Assembly (NCBI RefSeq): GCF_000876015.1
Contig: NZ_BBQM01000007.1
Coordinates: forward strand, 124,001-188,000
DNA length: 64,000 nt
Origin: Cupriavidus basilensis
Lineage (GTDB): Bacteria > Pseudomonadota > Gammaproteobacteria > Burkholderiales > Burkholderiaceae
Direction of reading: 5' to 3'
Both the position numbers and the translations under genes were made by a program. Below, piece after piece: positions 50,541 through 62,905 of this stretch (positions are counted from its first letter, which is position 1; each line of letters starts with the position of its first letter). The notes under the pieces were generated by a model, which saw only the letters and a list, made by a program, of their open reading frames with translations, was not told where the DNA came from and searched no databases.

Positions 50541-51418
50541 GGCTGGCTCGCGGCCGGCTGCACCAGAGTGGTGGGCGAGAGCACGGTGGACACGGTCTGC
50601 GCGAACGGCACCGCGCGGGTCTCGCCGGCCACCGGCGCGGACGCGGCCGAGGCGGGCGCCGGCGCGGGCGGCGGCACCGGGACCGGCACCACCGGCACGA
50701 CCGGTACCACCGGCGGCGCGGGTGGCGGCGATGGCGGGTACTCGGTCGGCACCGTGAAATTGAAGTGGCGCCACTCGGAGGCGAGGTTCCACTCGCGCGT
50801 GTTGACCGCGTTGATCTGGAACGGCTTGGGCAACTGCGTCAGGTCCAGGCGCATGCGCGCCTCGGCCTGGTAGGTCTCGCCGGCCTTGACCATGCCGCGG
50901 TCGAACACGCGCCAGCCGCGCACGCGCTGGATGAACTGCAGCGCGCCTTTCAGGCGCGTGAACGGCAGTTGCAGCCCGCCGGTGGATACGCGGTACTGGC
51001 GCGTGAGCGGATGGTAGGACAGCCGCACGCTGCGGCTGGCGTTGACGGGCTTTTCGTCGAACCAGTACCAGCGCGGGCGCGTGAGCTGGAAGTCGACCAC
51101 GAAATAGAGCGAGATGCCTTTGTTGAGCGCATCCTCGAGCGGCGGCGGCAGGTCGAAGTCGAAGCTGGCCGCGAGGTCGAAGCCGCCGTCCTGGTACTCG
51201 ATGCGGGCTTCCGTCACCTCGATGACGTCGGCGCGCGCGGTGCCCGGCAGCGCGGCCAGCGCCAGCAGCGCGGCCAGCGCGAACATGGCGGCGAGCCACC
51301 ACGATGCGAGCCAGGCGCGCGCGCCGCGCGCACCATGCCGGGGACCGCCTGCCGCCAGGCATACGCACGCATTGTCGTCAGGGACGCGAAGGACGAACAA
51401 GCGAAGCGGATTCGGCAT
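50537..51418 (-). CDS. DUF4390 protein, operon partner of the NtrY-like kinase
   Basis: 293 residues. Signal segment WWLAAMFALAALLALAALPGTARA near residues 40-63, then DVIEVTEARIEYQDGGFDLAASFDFDLPPPLEDALNKGISLYFVVDF, typical of DUF4390, and a C-terminal tail rich in Pro/Val (PPAPPVVPVVPVVP). Family members always lie next to NtrY-like kinases in beta-proteobacteria; a role in signal transfer to the sensor is inference. Start at 51418 (MPNPLRL); it overlaps neither rsmB nor leaves a gap of more than 20 bases after the rsmB stop. The tail repeats are encoded by an imperfect GGCACCAC(C/G) tract. Confidence 0.8.
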   Translation of the reverse strand: MPNPLRLFVLRVPDDNACVCLAAGGPRHGARGARAWLASWWLAAMFALAALLALAALPGTARADVIEVTEARIEYQDGGFDLAASFDFDLPPPLEDALNKGISLYFVVDFQLTRPRWYWFDEKPVNASRSVRLSYHPLTRQYRVSTGGLQLPFTRLKGALQFIQRVRGWRVFDRGMVKAGETYQAEARMRLDLTQLPKPFQINAVNTREWNLASEWRHFNFTVPTEYPPSPPPAPPVVPVVPVVPVPVPPPAPAPASAASAPVAGETRAVPFAQTVSTVLSPTTLVQPAASQP

Positions 51419-51437
51419 TGGCAGCGGTCGGGAGCGG

Positions 51438-52799
51438 TCAGGGTCGTTTCTGGAAGCGCGCGTAGAAGAAGCCATCGTGATCGGAGGGCAGATTGTCCCG
51501 GCTGGCACTCCCGCCGCCGGCCGCCTGCGCTCCATGCTCTCTACTGCCCGGCAGCATCTGGCCGGGCGCCTGCAATCGTATCGCATCTGGTAGCTGTGCA
51601 CCAAACCAGCGCGCCTGCTCCTCGCCCTCCGTTGGGAAAATAGAACAGGTGACGTAGACCAGGATGCCGCCCGGCTTGAGCAGGTTCCAGAGCTGCGAAA
51701 CGATGCGCCGCTGCTCCGTCACCAGGCGCGCGATGTCCACCTCGCGGCGCAGCCAGCGGATGTCCGGATGGCGGCGCACGATGCCCGAGGCCGAGCATGG
51801 CACGTCGGCCAGGATGCGGTCGAACGGCTGGCCGTCCCACCAGTCCTGCGGGCGGCTCGCGTCGCCCACCACCACCTTGGCCTGCTGGCCCAGGCGCGCG
51901 AGGTTCTCGTCGATGCGCGCGGCGCGCTGGGCATCGCTCTCGAGCGCGGTCACGTCGACGCGCGCCAGCTCCAGGATGTGGCCGGTCTTGCCGCCGGGCG
52001 CGGCGCACGCGTCGAGCACGCGCTGGCCGTCGGCCAGCTCCAGCAGCGGCGCGGCCAGCTGCGCGCCGGCGTCCTGCACCGAGACGTCGCCCTGGGCAAA
52101 CCCGGGAATCTGCGACACCGGGAACGCGCGCACCAGCCGCACCGCCTGCGTGCCGATGGCCGTGCCCGCCATGCCGGCATTGGCCACGCGCGTGAGGTAG
52201 TCGGGCACCGGGACGCGCGCGGTGTTGACGCGCAGGGTCATCGGCGGGCGCACGTTGGCGCTTTCGGCCAGCGCGGCCCACTCGCCGGGATAGGCGTCGC
52301 GCAGCATCTTCAGCCACCACGCGGGCAGGTTCCAGCGCGCCTCGTCGTCGCGGCGCACGTCCTCGAGCAGCGCGCGGCGCTCGCGCAGGAAACGGCGCAG
52401 CACCGCATTGACCAGCCCGCGCGCGTGCGCGGTCTTCGGCTCGGACGCGGCGGCGCTGACGGCCTGGTCCACCACCGTGAACTCGGTATAGCCGCCCTCG
52501 CCCTGCTCGTCCTCGACCAGCAGCGCCAGCGCCACCGCCAGCAGCGAATCCACCTGCGCGCCGGGCGGGCGCGTCACCAGCTTCGTGACCAGCGCGCGCG
52601 CCGTGCCGAACTGGCGCATGGTGCGGTAGGCCAGGTCCTGCAGCGCGCCGCGCGTGGCGGCGTCGCGCACGCGGTCGAGGCGGAACTGCGCGGCGGCGTT
52701 ATCGATGGCCAGCGGCAGCGCGCTGCCTTCGTTGACGCCGCGCACGGCAGTCGCGGCGGCGAGCATCTGGAAGGCGAGGGATTCGTGTGGCAGGCGCAT
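51438..52799 (-). CDS. rsmB: 16S rRNA (cytosine-967-C5)-methyltransferase RsmB
   Basis: 453 residues. N-terminal NusB-like domain (GVNEGSALPLAIDNAAAQF ... GYTEFTVVDQAVSAA), then the RsmB/NOL1 catalytic domain with SAM motif LDACAAPGGKTGHI, the proline-cysteine motif DVPCSASGIVRRHPDIRWLR (first catalytic Cys) and the second Cys in VTCSIFPTEGEEQ. Modifies C967 of 16S rRNA, a cytoplasmic enzyme. Family length about 430. It lies between htpX (upstream) and DUF4390 (downstream), all minus, with a hairpin in the gap to htpX. Confidence 0.95.
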   Translation of the reverse strand: MRLPHESLAFQMLAAATAVRGVNEGSALPLAIDNAAAQFRLDRVRDAATRGALQDLAYRTMRQFGTARALVTKLVTRPPGAQVDSLLAVALALLVEDEQGEGGYTEFTVVDQAVSAAASEPKTAHARGLVNAVLRRFLRERRALLEDVRRDDEARWNLPAWWLKMLRDAYPGEWAALAESANVRPPMTLRVNTARVPVPDYLTRVANAGMAGTAIGTQAVRLVRAFPVSQIPGFAQGDVSVQDAGAQLAAPLLELADGQRVLDACAAPGGKTGHILELARVDVTALESDAQRAARIDENLARLGQQAKVVVGDASRPQDWWDGQPFDRILADVPCSASGIVRRHPDIRWLRREVDIARLVTEQRRIVSQLWNLLKPGGILVYVTCSIFPTEGEEQARWFGAQLPDAIRLQAPGQMLPGSREHGAQAAGGGSASRDNLPSDHDGFFYARFQKRP

Positions 52800-52917
52800 G
52801 ACAGTGGGCAGTGAAGCGGTAAGGCGATGGCGCGGTGACGCGGTGGCGCGAAAAAAAGCAGGCAGCCGCGCCGCGGGCGCTGGCGGCGGGGCCAGCCAGG
52901 CCGGGCGGGGCCGGAAA

Positions 52918-52959
52918 CGAACTGCCCGCCGTTTCCAGGGGAAGCACGGCGGGCAGTTT
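52918..52959 (-). terminator. Hairpin between htpX and rsmB
   Basis: 13-bp stem AACTGCCCGCCGT / ACGGCGGGCAGTT with a 13-base loop. Only short T-runs follow on either side. Placed 120 bases past the htpX stop, so a terminator for htpX is the likeliest role. Confidence 0.5.
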
Positions 52960-53077
52960 ACCTTGTATGGCCGCGGCCGGCTTTTTTGCCGGCTGCCGGG
53001 TCAGATCGCCATCGGACGGAGCGGATGGATCGGACGGCTCCGATGCATCGCGCCGCTTCAAGCCGAATCAGGCCGCT

Positions 53078-53938
53078 TCAAGTCGGATAGGTGCCGGTCT
53101 GCGCCATCTGCATCAGCCGCGCGATGCGCTCCTCGGTGGCCGGATGGGTCGAGAACAGGTTGGCGATGCCGCCGCCCGAGAGCGGGTTCATGATCATCAT
53201 CTGCGCCGTGGCGGGATGTTCCTCCGCGGTCTGGAACGGGATGCCCTGCGCGTAGCGGTGGATCTTGTCGAGCGCCATCGCTAGCGCCTGCGGGTCGCCG
53301 CTGATGGTGGCGCCGCCGCGGTCGGCCTCGAATTCGCGCGCGCGCGAGATCGCCATCTGGATCAGCGAGGCCGCCAGCGGCGCCAGGATCGCCACGGCGA
53401 TGCTGGCGATCGGGTTGGCGCGGTTGCCGTTCTGGTCGCGCCCGCCGAAGAACATGGCGAAGTTGGCCAGCGCGGCGATGGCGCCGGCCATCGTGGCGGC
53501 GATGGTCGAGATCAGGATGTCGCGGTGCTGCACGTGGGCCAGCTCGTGCGCCATCACGCCGCGCAGCTCGCGCTCGGACAGCACGCGCAGGATGCCGGTG
53601 GTGGCCGCCACCGCGGCATGTTCCGGATTGCGGCCGGTGGCGAACGCGTTGGGCGCGTCCTCGTTGATCAGGTACACGCGCGGCATCGGCAGCTGGGCGC
53701 GCTGCGCCAGCTCCTGCACCATGCGGTAGAACTGCGGCGCGGTGCTGGCGTCGACCTCCTGCGCGTTGTACATGCGCAGGACCATCTTGTCCGAGAACCA
53801 GTACGAGAAGAAATTCATGCCCAGCGCCATGACCAGCGCGAACATCATGCCGCTGCGGCCACCGATCATGCCGCCGATGACGATGAACAGCGCCGTGATG
53901 GCGGCCATCAGCATGAAGGTCTTGACCCAGTTGAACAT
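53078..53938 (-). CDS. htpX: HtpX membrane zinc metalloprotease
   Basis: 286 residues. Two N-terminal membrane helices ([36 protein letters not shown]), zinc motif HELAH (His131, Glu132, His135) in [16 protein letters not shown], and another hydrophobic pair near 150-190; EADRGGA supplies the third ligand Glu. Degrades misfolded membrane proteins. Length and order match HtpX. The start at 53938 ([10 protein letters not shown]) is family-typical. Upstream DNA holds the decayed LysE gene. Confidence 0.95.
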   Translation of the reverse strand: MFNWVKTFMLMAAITALFIVIGGMIGGRSGMMFALVMALGMNFFSYWFSDKMVLRMYNAQEVDASTAPQFYRMVQELAQRAQLPMPRVYLINEDAPNAFATGRNPEHAAVAATTGILRVLSERELRGVMAHELAHVQHRDILISTIAATMAGAIAALANFAMFFGGRDQNGNRANPIASIAVAILAPLAASLIQMAISRAREFEADRGGATISGDPQALAMALDKIHRYAQGIPFQTAEEHPATAQMMIMNPLSGGGIANLFSTHPATEERIARLMQMAQTGTYPT

Positions 53939-54104
53939 TGCCTTGGCTCCGAAGAAGTCAGTTCCGCAAGCGGTTCCGCGGCACGGTGCGGAAGGCCGGG
54001 CCGGCCATGTCCGGCAAACCCGGCATGGTGATCTTTAGATAGTATCCCGCGGCCGGAATTCAACCGCCCGCTGCCTGTTTTTCAGGCAGCGGGGCCAGCG
54101 TAGC

Positions 54105-54280
54105 ATCGGCGCCGGGCGCGCGCCCGGCCCGGTGAAGGCGACGCCGGCGAAGCGGTCCAGCCAGCACTTCAGGCGCGGCGCCGAGACCACGCCGGCCACT
54201 CTGCGCGGCGCCCGACGATGCAGGCGGTATCCGGGTCCGGCGTCACATCGGGCAGGAACACCGCGCCGACGCATCGTGGC
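54105..54280 (-). pseudogene. Remnant of a LysE/RhtB-family amino-acid exporter gene
   Basis: A good AGGAGG lies five bases before ATG 54274. One frame then gives VTPDPDTACIVGRRAEW, a decayed form of the family motif (TPGPDT-x-IVGRS), and stops at 54169; in a second frame, which is that of the ATG, the next residues are LKCWLDRFAGVAFTGPGAR, matching the LysE C-terminal helix (WLDR-AG-x-F-x-GFG-R). About 150 codons between the two ends are missing and the frames disagree, so the gene is dead: an internal deletion plus at least one frameshift. It sits between htpX and fmt. Confidence 0.6.
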
Positions 54281-54347
54281 CTCCTGGCGGGAACGGAAAC
54301 GACGGCGCGCGCGAAACGACGGCGCGGCATGGACGGCATCGGCGGCA

Positions 54348-55376
54348 TCATGCGCCGGCTTCGGGCAAGGCGCAGCGCGTGCCCGGCGGCAGCGGCATGC
54401 CCTGCAGGAACGCCTGGGCCGGCAGGCGGCGCCCGCCCGGCTTCTGCAGCTCGGTCACGCGCAGCGCGCCGTCGCCGCAGGCGATCACCACGCCGGCGGC
54501 ATCGGCGGCCAGCACCGTGCCCGGCTCGTGGCCGGCATGATCGGTGGCGTGGCCCGGCAGCGCCTCGGCCTGCCAGCACTTGATGACGGTCGGGCCGACC
54601 TGCAGCGTGGCGCCCGGGAAGGGATTGAACGCGCGCACCTGCGCGGCCAGCGCGGTGGCCGCGCGGCGCAGGTCCAGCGGAGCTTCGTCCTTGCCGATCT
54701 TCTCGGCGTAGGTGACGCCCGCGGCCGGCTGCGGCGTGGCCGGCAGGCGCTCGCCCGCGGCCAGCCGGCGCAGCGCGTCCACCACCATGCGCCCGCCCAG
54801 CGCGGCCAGCATGTCGTGCAGCGTGGCGGTGGTGTCGCGCGGGCCGATGGGCACGGCTGCGCGGGTCAGCATGGCGCCGGTATCCAGGCCTTCGTCCATC
54901 TGCATCAGCGTGATGCCGGTCTCGGCGTCGCCGGCCTCGATGGCGCGGTGGATCGGCGCCGCGCCGCGCCAGCGCGGCAGCAGCGAGCCGTGGATGTTGA
55001 GGCAGCCCAGGCGCGGCAGCGCCAGCACCTCGGCCGGCAGGATCAGGCCGTAGGCGGCCACCACCATCACGTCCGGCGCGATCCGCGCGAGCGTGTCGAC
55101 GGCGGCGCCGGCTTCTTCCGGGTACTTGCCGTGGCGGCGCAGGGAGCGCGGCTGCAGCACCGGCGCGAGACCCTGCTCCAGCGCGTACTGCTTGACCGGG
55201 CCGGCCTGCAGTTGCAGGCCGCGCCCGGCCGGGCGGTCCGGCTGGCTGAGCACGGCCACCACCGGGAAGCCGGCCTCGTGGATGGCGGCCAGCGCCACGC
55301 GGGCGAACTCGGGCGTGCCGGCGAAGGCGACGCGCAGCGCCGCGCACGGGCTGGCGGGTTGGGACACGTCTGTCAT
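54348..55376 (-). CDS. fmt: Methionyl-tRNA formyltransferase
   Basis: 342 residues. N-terminal formyltransferase domain with [16 protein letters not shown], the THF/active-site segment [23 protein letters not shown] (Asn, His, and downstream Asp in [16 protein letters not shown]), and a C-terminal domain with tRNA-binding residues. Adds formyl to initiator Met-tRNA. Next to def, which removes the group, as usual. 109 bases after the def stop, same strand. Start at 55376 (MTDVSQPAS). Confidence 0.95.
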   Translation of the reverse strand: MTDVSQPASPCAALRVAFAGTPEFARVALAAIHEAGFPVVAVLSQPDRPAGRGLQLQAGPVKQYALEQGLAPVLQPRSLRRHGKYPEEAGAAVDTLARIAPDVMVVAAYGLILPAEVLALPRLGCLNIHGSLLPRWRGAAPIHRAIEAGDAETGITLMQMDEGLDTGAMLTRAAVPIGPRDTTATLHDMLAALGGRMVVDALRRLAAGERLPATPQPAAGVTYAEKIGKDEAPLDLRRAATALAAQVRAFNPFPGATLQVGPTVIKCWQAEALPGHATDHAGHEPGTVLAADAAGVVIACGDGALRVTELQKPGGRRLPAQAFLQGMPLPPGTRCALPEAGA

Positions 55377-55485
55377 GGAGCGCTCCGGCGTAAAGCGGCG
55401 CCGGCCGCATCAGCGGCCGGCGGGGGAATCATGGGGAAGGCAATACGATAGCAGAGCGGCACGCGGTGCCGGCGCTGCATGCGAA

Positions 55486-55992
55486 CTACATGCGCGCGCG
55501 CTCGCGCTTGTGCAGCTTGGACTTGATGCGCTGGATCTTGAGCGGCGACAGGTATTCCACGAATACCTTGCCCTTGAGGTGGTCCATCTCGTGCTGGATG
55601 CACACCGCCAGCAGCTCGTCCGCGTCCAGCTCGAAGGTCTCGCCCTTCTCGTTGAGCGCACGCACGCGCACGCGGTCCGGGCGCTCCACGCGGTCGTAGA
55701 CCTCGGGCACCGACAGGCAGCCCTCTTCCCACACCTTGCGGTTGTCGCTGGCCCAGACGATTTCCGGGTTGATGAACACGCGCAGCTCGTCGCGGGTCTC
55801 GGAGATGTCGATCACCACCACCTGCTCGTGCACGTTGACCTGGGTCGCGGCCAGGCCGATGCCGGGCGCTTCGTACATGGTCTCGGCCATGTCCTGCACC
55901 AGCTGGCGGATGCGGTCGTCCACCGCGGCAACCGGTTTTGCCACGATATGCAGGCGGGGATCGGGGTAGGTCAGGATGTCGAGTTTGGCCAT
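55486..55992 (-). CDS. def: Peptide deformylase
   Basis: 168 residues. Metal motifs GIGLAATQ (motif 1), EGCLS (motif 2, Cys ligand) and QHEMDHL (motif 3, two His ligands) are complete. Type I bacterial enzyme by length and by the tail [19 protein letters not shown]. Removes the N-formyl group from new proteins. Start at 55992 ([14 protein letters not shown]). It is divergent from the LysM-protein gene and lies with fmt downstream. Confidence 0.96.
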   Translation of the reverse strand: MAKLDILTYPDPRLHIVAKPVAAVDDRIRQLVQDMAETMYEAPGIGLAATQVNVHEQVVVIDISETRDELRVFINPEIVWASDNRKVWEEGCLSVPEVYDRVERPDRVRVRALNEKGETFELDADELLAVCIQHEMDHLKGKVFVEYLSPLKIQRIKSKLHKRERARM

Positions 55993-56152
55993 GATGCTGG
56001 GGCGCAACGCCCACTGCTCACACATGTGGCCCGCGTTGCGGCGACGGGTGTTTACATGCAGAATCGGGGCGCAAGTACAAAAATTCAAGGCGCGCCGCAG
56101 CAGGCACGCTCTCCAGGGTCAATCCGGCTGTTCTGCCAGCCGGTTCGAGAAA

Positions 56153-57334
56153 ATGCGCGATCTTACCAAAGAACACCAGGCGGCGCCCCGCCGCAGGCAG
56201 TACGCGTTTGCCCGTTGGATGTTGTGTGCGGCTGGCATCACTGCCGCCGCGGGCGCGGCGGCGCAGGCCACCGGGCGCGCGATCACTCCGGTCACGCCGG
56301 CCCAGCAGGCGCAGGCCCAGGCCACCGCGCAGCAGGGCATCCCCGCCGCCGACCTGGCCGCGGACGCGCCTCCCCAGTACGTGGTGCGCGGCGGCGACAC
56401 GCTGTGGGGCATCTCCGGGCGCTTCCTGCGCCAGCCGTGGCGGTGGCCCGAGCTGTGGGGCATGAACCGGCAGCAGATCCGCAACCCGCACCTGATCTAC
56501 CCGGGCCAGGTGCTGTACCTGATTCAGCGCGACGGCCGCGCCTGGCTCTCCACCACGCCCGCCGACGGCGACACGGTCCGCCTCACGCCCGCGGTGCGCG
56601 GCGAGGGCGGGCCCGACGGCGCCATCGCCAGCATTCCCGCCAAGGACATCGAGCCCTTCCTGATCCGCCCGCAGGTGGTGGACGAAGGCACGCTGGCCAC
56701 CTCCGCGCGCATCATTGCCCTGCCCGAGCCACGCGTCTACCTCGGCATGGGCGACACCGCCTACGTGCGCGGCATCTCCCCGCCCGAGGCCGTGGTCGGC
56801 AGCGACTGGCAGGCCTTCAAGCCGGTCAAGCCGATCCGCGACCCGGCCAGCGGCCGCGTGCTGGCGTTCGAGGCCGAATACCAGGGCAACGTGCGCGTGT
56901 CGCGCCCGCCCGAAGGCTTCGAGGCCGTCACCACGGTGCAAGTCACGCAGGCGCAGCAGGAAATGGGCACCGGCACGCTGCTGATGCCCCAGCCCGCGCG
57001 CGAGCCGGTGCGCTACATCCCGCACGCGCCCGACATGCTGGTCGACGGCCGCATCGCGGCGGTCTACGGCGGCGTGCAGTTCGGCGGCGCCAAGCAGGTG
57101 ATCGTGCTCAACCTCGGCGGCGCCGCGGGCCTGGAGCCCGGCCACGTGGTGGCGCTGTCGCGCGCCGGGCAGGTGGTGCGCGACGCCACCGACGGCAACC
57201 GCAAGGTCCAGCTGCCCGACGAGCGCTACGGGCTGGCCTTCGTGTTCCGGGTGTTTCCGGGCGTGGCCTACGCCCTGGTCACCGATGCCTCGAACTCGAT
57301 CGAGGTGGGCGACCGCATCACGTCCCCGCGTTGA
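56153..57334 (+). CDS. LysM-domain envelope protein
   Basis: 393 residues. Signal segment MRDLTKE...YAFARWMLCAAGITAAAGAAAQA, then a LysM domain from about residue 74 (QYVVRGGDTLWGISGRFL...WPELWGMNRQQIRNPHLIYPGQVLYLIQ), and a large C-terminal part of unknown fold with repeated hydrophobic residues. LysM binds peptidoglycan, so the protein should be periplasmic or outer-membrane linked; this family often lies next to dprA in beta-proteobacteria. It stops at 57334, and dprA begins at 57331, an overlap. Start at 56153 has only GAGA upstream. Confidence 0.85.
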   Translation: MRDLTKEHQAAPRRRQYAFARWMLCAAGITAAAGAAAQATGRAITPVTPAQQAQAQATAQQGIPAADLAADAPPQYVVRGGDTLWGISGRFLRQPWRWPELWGMNRQQIRNPHLIYPGQVLYLIQRDGRAWLSTTPADGDTVRLTPAVRGEGGPDGAIASIPAKDIEPFLIRPQVVDEGTLATSARIIALPEPRVYLGMGDTAYVRGISPPEAVVGSDWQAFKPVKPIRDPASGRVLAFEAEYQGNVRVSRPPEGFEAVTTVQVTQAQQEMGTGTLLMPQPAREPVRYIPHAPDMLVDGRIAAVYGGVQFGGAKQVIVLNLGGAAGLEPGHVVALSRAGQVVRDATDGNRKVQLPDERYGLAFVFRVFPGVAYALVTDASNSIEVGDRITSPR

Positions 57335-58470
57335 CGGCACGCACGGCAGCGGGCGCGGCCTCGACGGCGGCGGCCACCACGGCGGACGCCGCCGAGATCG
57401 CGGCCTGGCTGCGGCTCACGCGCGTCCCCGGCCTCGGCAAGGCCGCCGTGCGGCAGTTGCTGGCCGCGTTCGGGCTGCCGCAGCAGCTGTTCGCGCTCGA
57501 TGCCGCCACCCTGTCGCGGGTCGTGCCCGCCCGCCATGTCCGCGCGCTGCTGGCGCCGCCGGACGCTGCCACGCTGGCGCTGGCCGGGCGCACCGCGGCA
57601 TGGGCGGCCGAACCCGGCAACCACGTGCTCACGCTGGCCGACGCGGCCTACCCGCGCGCGCTGCTCGACCTGGCCGATCCGCCCCCGCTGCTGTACGTCA
57701 AGGGCCGGCTCGACCTGCTGGCCCGCGCCGCCGTGGCGATGGTGGGCGCGCGCAACGCCACCGTGCAGGGCGCGGAGGACGCGCGGCGCTTCGCCGGCGC
57801 GCTGTCGCGGGCCGGGCTGGCGGTGGTGTCGGGACTGGCGCTGGGCATCGACGGCGCCGCCCATGACGGCGCGCTGGCCGGCCCTGGCGGCACCGTGGCG
57901 GTGATCGGCACCGGCGTCGACGTGGTCTACCCCGCGCGCCACCGCGCGCTGGCGCACCGCATTGCCGGCGCCGGCGCCATCGTCAGCGAATTCCCGCTCG
58001 GCACCGCGCCGCGCAGCCAGCATTTCCCGCAGCGCAACCGCATCATCGCGGCGCTGGCGCGCGGCGTGCTGGTGGTGGAGGCGGCGGCGCGCTCGGGCTC
58101 GCTGATCACCGCGCGGCTGGCCGCCGAGCTCGGCCGCGAGGTCTACGCCATGCCCGGCTCGATCCACGCGCCGCTGTCCAAGGGCTGCCACCTGCTGATC
58201 CGGCAGGGCGCCAAGCTGGTGGAGACCGCGCAGGACGTGCTGGAGGAGCTCGGCATGGCCGCCCGCGGCGCGGCGCCGGCCGCTTCCACGCCGGCGCCGC
58301 GCCCCGCCGACCCGCTCGGCGCGGCGCTTACCCACGGCCCGGTCGCGTTCGACACCCTGTGCGCGCGCGCCGCGCTGCCGCCCGAGCAGGTGGCGGCCGC
58401 GCTGCTGGCGCTGGAGCTGGAGGGGGCGGCGGAGCGCCTGCCCGGCAATGTCTACCGGCGGCTGGGCTGA
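57331..58470 (+). CDS. dprA: DNA processing protein DprA
   Basis: 379 residues starting with TTG at 57331 that overlaps the LysM gene stop (TTGA). The N-terminal helical domain (LRLTRVPGLGKAAVRQLLAAFG) is followed by the Rossmann-like DprA domain: VAMVGARNATVQGAEDARRFAG, SGLALGIDGAAHDGAL, GTVAVIGTGVDVVYPARHRAL and RNRIIAALARGVLVVEAAARSGSLITA; the C-terminal DML1-type winged domain ends the protein. Loads RecA on incoming single-stranded DNA during transformation. No ATG is available before the conserved N-terminus, which supports the TTG start. Confidence 0.9.
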   Translation: MTARTAAGAASTAAATTADAAEIAAWLRLTRVPGLGKAAVRQLLAAFGLPQQLFALDAATLSRVVPARHVRALLAPPDAATLALAGRTAAWAAEPGNHVLTLADAAYPRALLDLADPPPLLYVKGRLDLLARAAVAMVGARNATVQGAEDARRFAGALSRAGLAVVSGLALGIDGAAHDGALAGPGGTVAVIGTGVDVVYPARHRALAHRIAGAGAIVSEFPLGTAPRSQHFPQRNRIIAALARGVLVVEAAARSGSLITARLAAELGREVYAMPGSIHAPLSKGCHLLIRQGAKLVETAQDVLEELGMAARGAAPAASTPAPRPADPLGAALTHGPVAFDTLCARAALPPEQVAAALLALELEGAAERLPGNVYRRLG

Positions 58471-58547
58471 GCGTGGCGCACGCTTTTTCCGCCGACCGCT
58501 ACAATCAAGCGATTCCCGTGCCTGAAAAGGCTCATGTTTAGGCTGCC

Positions 58548-58952
58548 ATGACCGTTTACTTTCCGGAGCACAATGCGGGCGAGCTCGCCCAGGCGCTGGC
58601 AGCGCGTGCGCAGGGCCGCCTGGTGGCCTGCCTGTGCGCTGCCTGGTGCGGCACCTGCCGGGACTACCTGGAGGCGCTGCAGGCGCTGGCGGCGCGTTTC
58701 CCGGACGACTGCTTCGTCTGGATCGACATCGAGACCCATGCCGACCGGCTGGGCGACCTCGACATCGAGAATTTCCCGACCGTGCTGGTGCAGCCGGCGG
58801 CCGGCGGCGCGCCGCAGTTCTACGGCACGCTGCTGCCGCACATCGAGGTGCTCGAGCGTATGCTGGCGCGTGGCGCGGCCATGACGCTGCCGGCGGGCGC
58901 CGAAATCCCGGACGTGCTGGCATGGCTGCGGGGCGGGGGCGGCACCGTTTGA
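58548..58952 (+). CDS. Thioredoxin-like protein with CxxC site
   Basis: 134 residues. ACLCAAWCGTCRDYLEAL carries the Trp-Cys-Gly-Thr-Cys active site, and IENFPTVLVQP keeps the cis-Pro of the thioredoxin fold. No signal peptide, so cytoplasmic. The order dprA - thioredoxin-like - topB is typical of this branch. 77 bases after dprA; a short new promoter before it is possible. Start at 58548 (MTVYFPEH). Confidence 0.85.
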   Translation: MTVYFPEHNAGELAQALAARAQGRLVACLCAAWCGTCRDYLEALQALAARFPDDCFVWIDIETHADRLGDLDIENFPTVLVQPAAGGAPQFYGTLLPHIEVLERMLARGAAMTLPAGAEIPDVLAWLRGGGGTV

Positions 58953-59106
58953 AGGCGCCGGCGGCGGTGGCCGGCTTGCACCGCCGTCGGAACCGCGCTT
59001 ATTATTGGCGCCTCAAAGCCCCCGGCTCGCTGTTTACATATAGTGCAGAGCCTTCAGTGGCAACAATTCGCAGGCTCGCCGACGAGCGGCCAGCAAGGAC
59101 CGATCC

Positions 59107-61794
<2,688 letters not shown>

Positions 61795-61905
61795 GCGCGC
61801 CGTCGGCAGGCTGACCGGCGACAGGCGGACCAGGCGGCGCGGCGGCGCGCCGCCCGCCCGGGTCCGCCTTCACGCCGGCGCCAGCCCTGCTGTCGGTCCT
61901 TGTCG

Positions 61906-62811
61906 TCAGCCCTGTTCCTTGCTGCGCTCGACGCCCTCCTCGAGCAGGAAATCGATGAACGCGCGCACCTTGGTCGGCAGGAACTTGCGGCTCGGGTAGA
62001 CCACGCTGATGTCGCGCCGCGGCAACTGGTACTGCGGCAGGATGTGGGTCAGCCGCCCCGATTCGATATTGGGCCGCGCCAGGTACGACGACAGCATCGC
62101 CACGCCCATGTCGGCCAGCGCCGCCTGGTGCGCCAGCTCGGCGTTGCTGCACAGCAGGCCGGGCCGGATCGGCACCGTCACCTCGCCCTCCGGGCCCGAC
62201 AGCGTCCACTCGTGCTCCACCGTGGGAATCCGCATCGCGATGCAGCGGTGGTTGGTCAGCTCGTGCGCGTGGCGCAGCGGCGGGTGCTGGCGCAGGTAGG
62301 CCGGCGACGCGCACAGGATGATCTCCGCCGACAGCATCGGCCGCGCCACCAGGTGCGAGCCCAGTCCCAGGTCCGACAGCACCACGCCCACGTCGCGGCC
62401 CTCTTCCACGATGTCGACGATGCGGTCCGAGAGCTGCACGTCGAACACCACCTCCGGGTACATGGTCTGGAAACGCATCATCGCCGCGGGCAGCAGGTGC
62501 AGGCCGAACATCACCGGCGTCACCAGCCGCAGCGTGCCGGACAGCGACTGGCTGCGCGCCGTCACCACCGACTCGGCTTCTTCCACGTCCTCGAGGATCT
62601 GCTGGCAGCGCTGGAGATAGGTCTCGCCGGCATCGGTCAGCGACAGGCTGCGCGTGGTGCGGTTGAGCAGCCGCGTGCCCAGGTGGCTTTCCAGGTCGGC
62701 CACGTAGCGCGTCACCACCGCATTGGACATTTCCAGTTGCTGCGCTGCACGAGCAAAACTGCCCAGCTCGACCACTTTGGAAAAGACGCGCATCGATTGC
62801 AGCCGGTCCAT
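61906..62811 (-). CDS. LysR-family transcriptional regulator
   Basis: 301 residues. N-terminal helix-turn-helix (SMRVFSKVVELGSFARAAQQLEMSNAVVTRYVADLESHLGTRLLNRTTRSLSLTDAG) and LysR substrate-binding domain. Divergent from the small secreted repeat protein gene, with 192 bases between starts, so it may control that gene. Effector unknown. Start at 62811 (MDRLQSMRV), with GACTGGAGACT just upstream. Confidence 0.92.
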   Translation of the reverse strand: MDRLQSMRVFSKVVELGSFARAAQQLEMSNAVVTRYVADLESHLGTRLLNRTTRSLSLTDAGETYLQRCQQILEDVEEAESVVTARSQSLSGTLRLVTPVMFGLHLLPAAMMRFQTMYPEVVFDVQLSDRIVDIVEEGRDVGVVLSDLGLGSHLVARPMLSAEIILCASPAYLRQHPPLRHAHELTNHRCIAMRIPTVEHEWTLSGPEGEVTVPIRPGLLCSNAELAHQAALADMGVAMLSSYLARPNIESGRLTHILPQYQLPRRDISVVYPSRKFLPTKVRAFIDFLLEEGVERSKEQG

Positions 62812-62854
62812 GAGATAGTCTCCAGTCTTGCCCGCGAACTCTTACGGATAGTGG

Positions 62855-62905
62855 GATATTTATTGTGAAAACTAGAACTAATCATTGCCCGCAACGATAT
62901 TTATT
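62855..62905. promoter_or_regulatory. Direct repeats GATATTTATT in the LysR/FTDG intergenic region
   Basis: GATATTTATT occurs at 62855-62864 and 62896-62905, same orientation, 41 bases apart (about four helical turns), in an AT-rich stretch. This would suit a LysR-type tetramer or another regulator. No other operator consensus was recognised. Confidence 0.5.
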
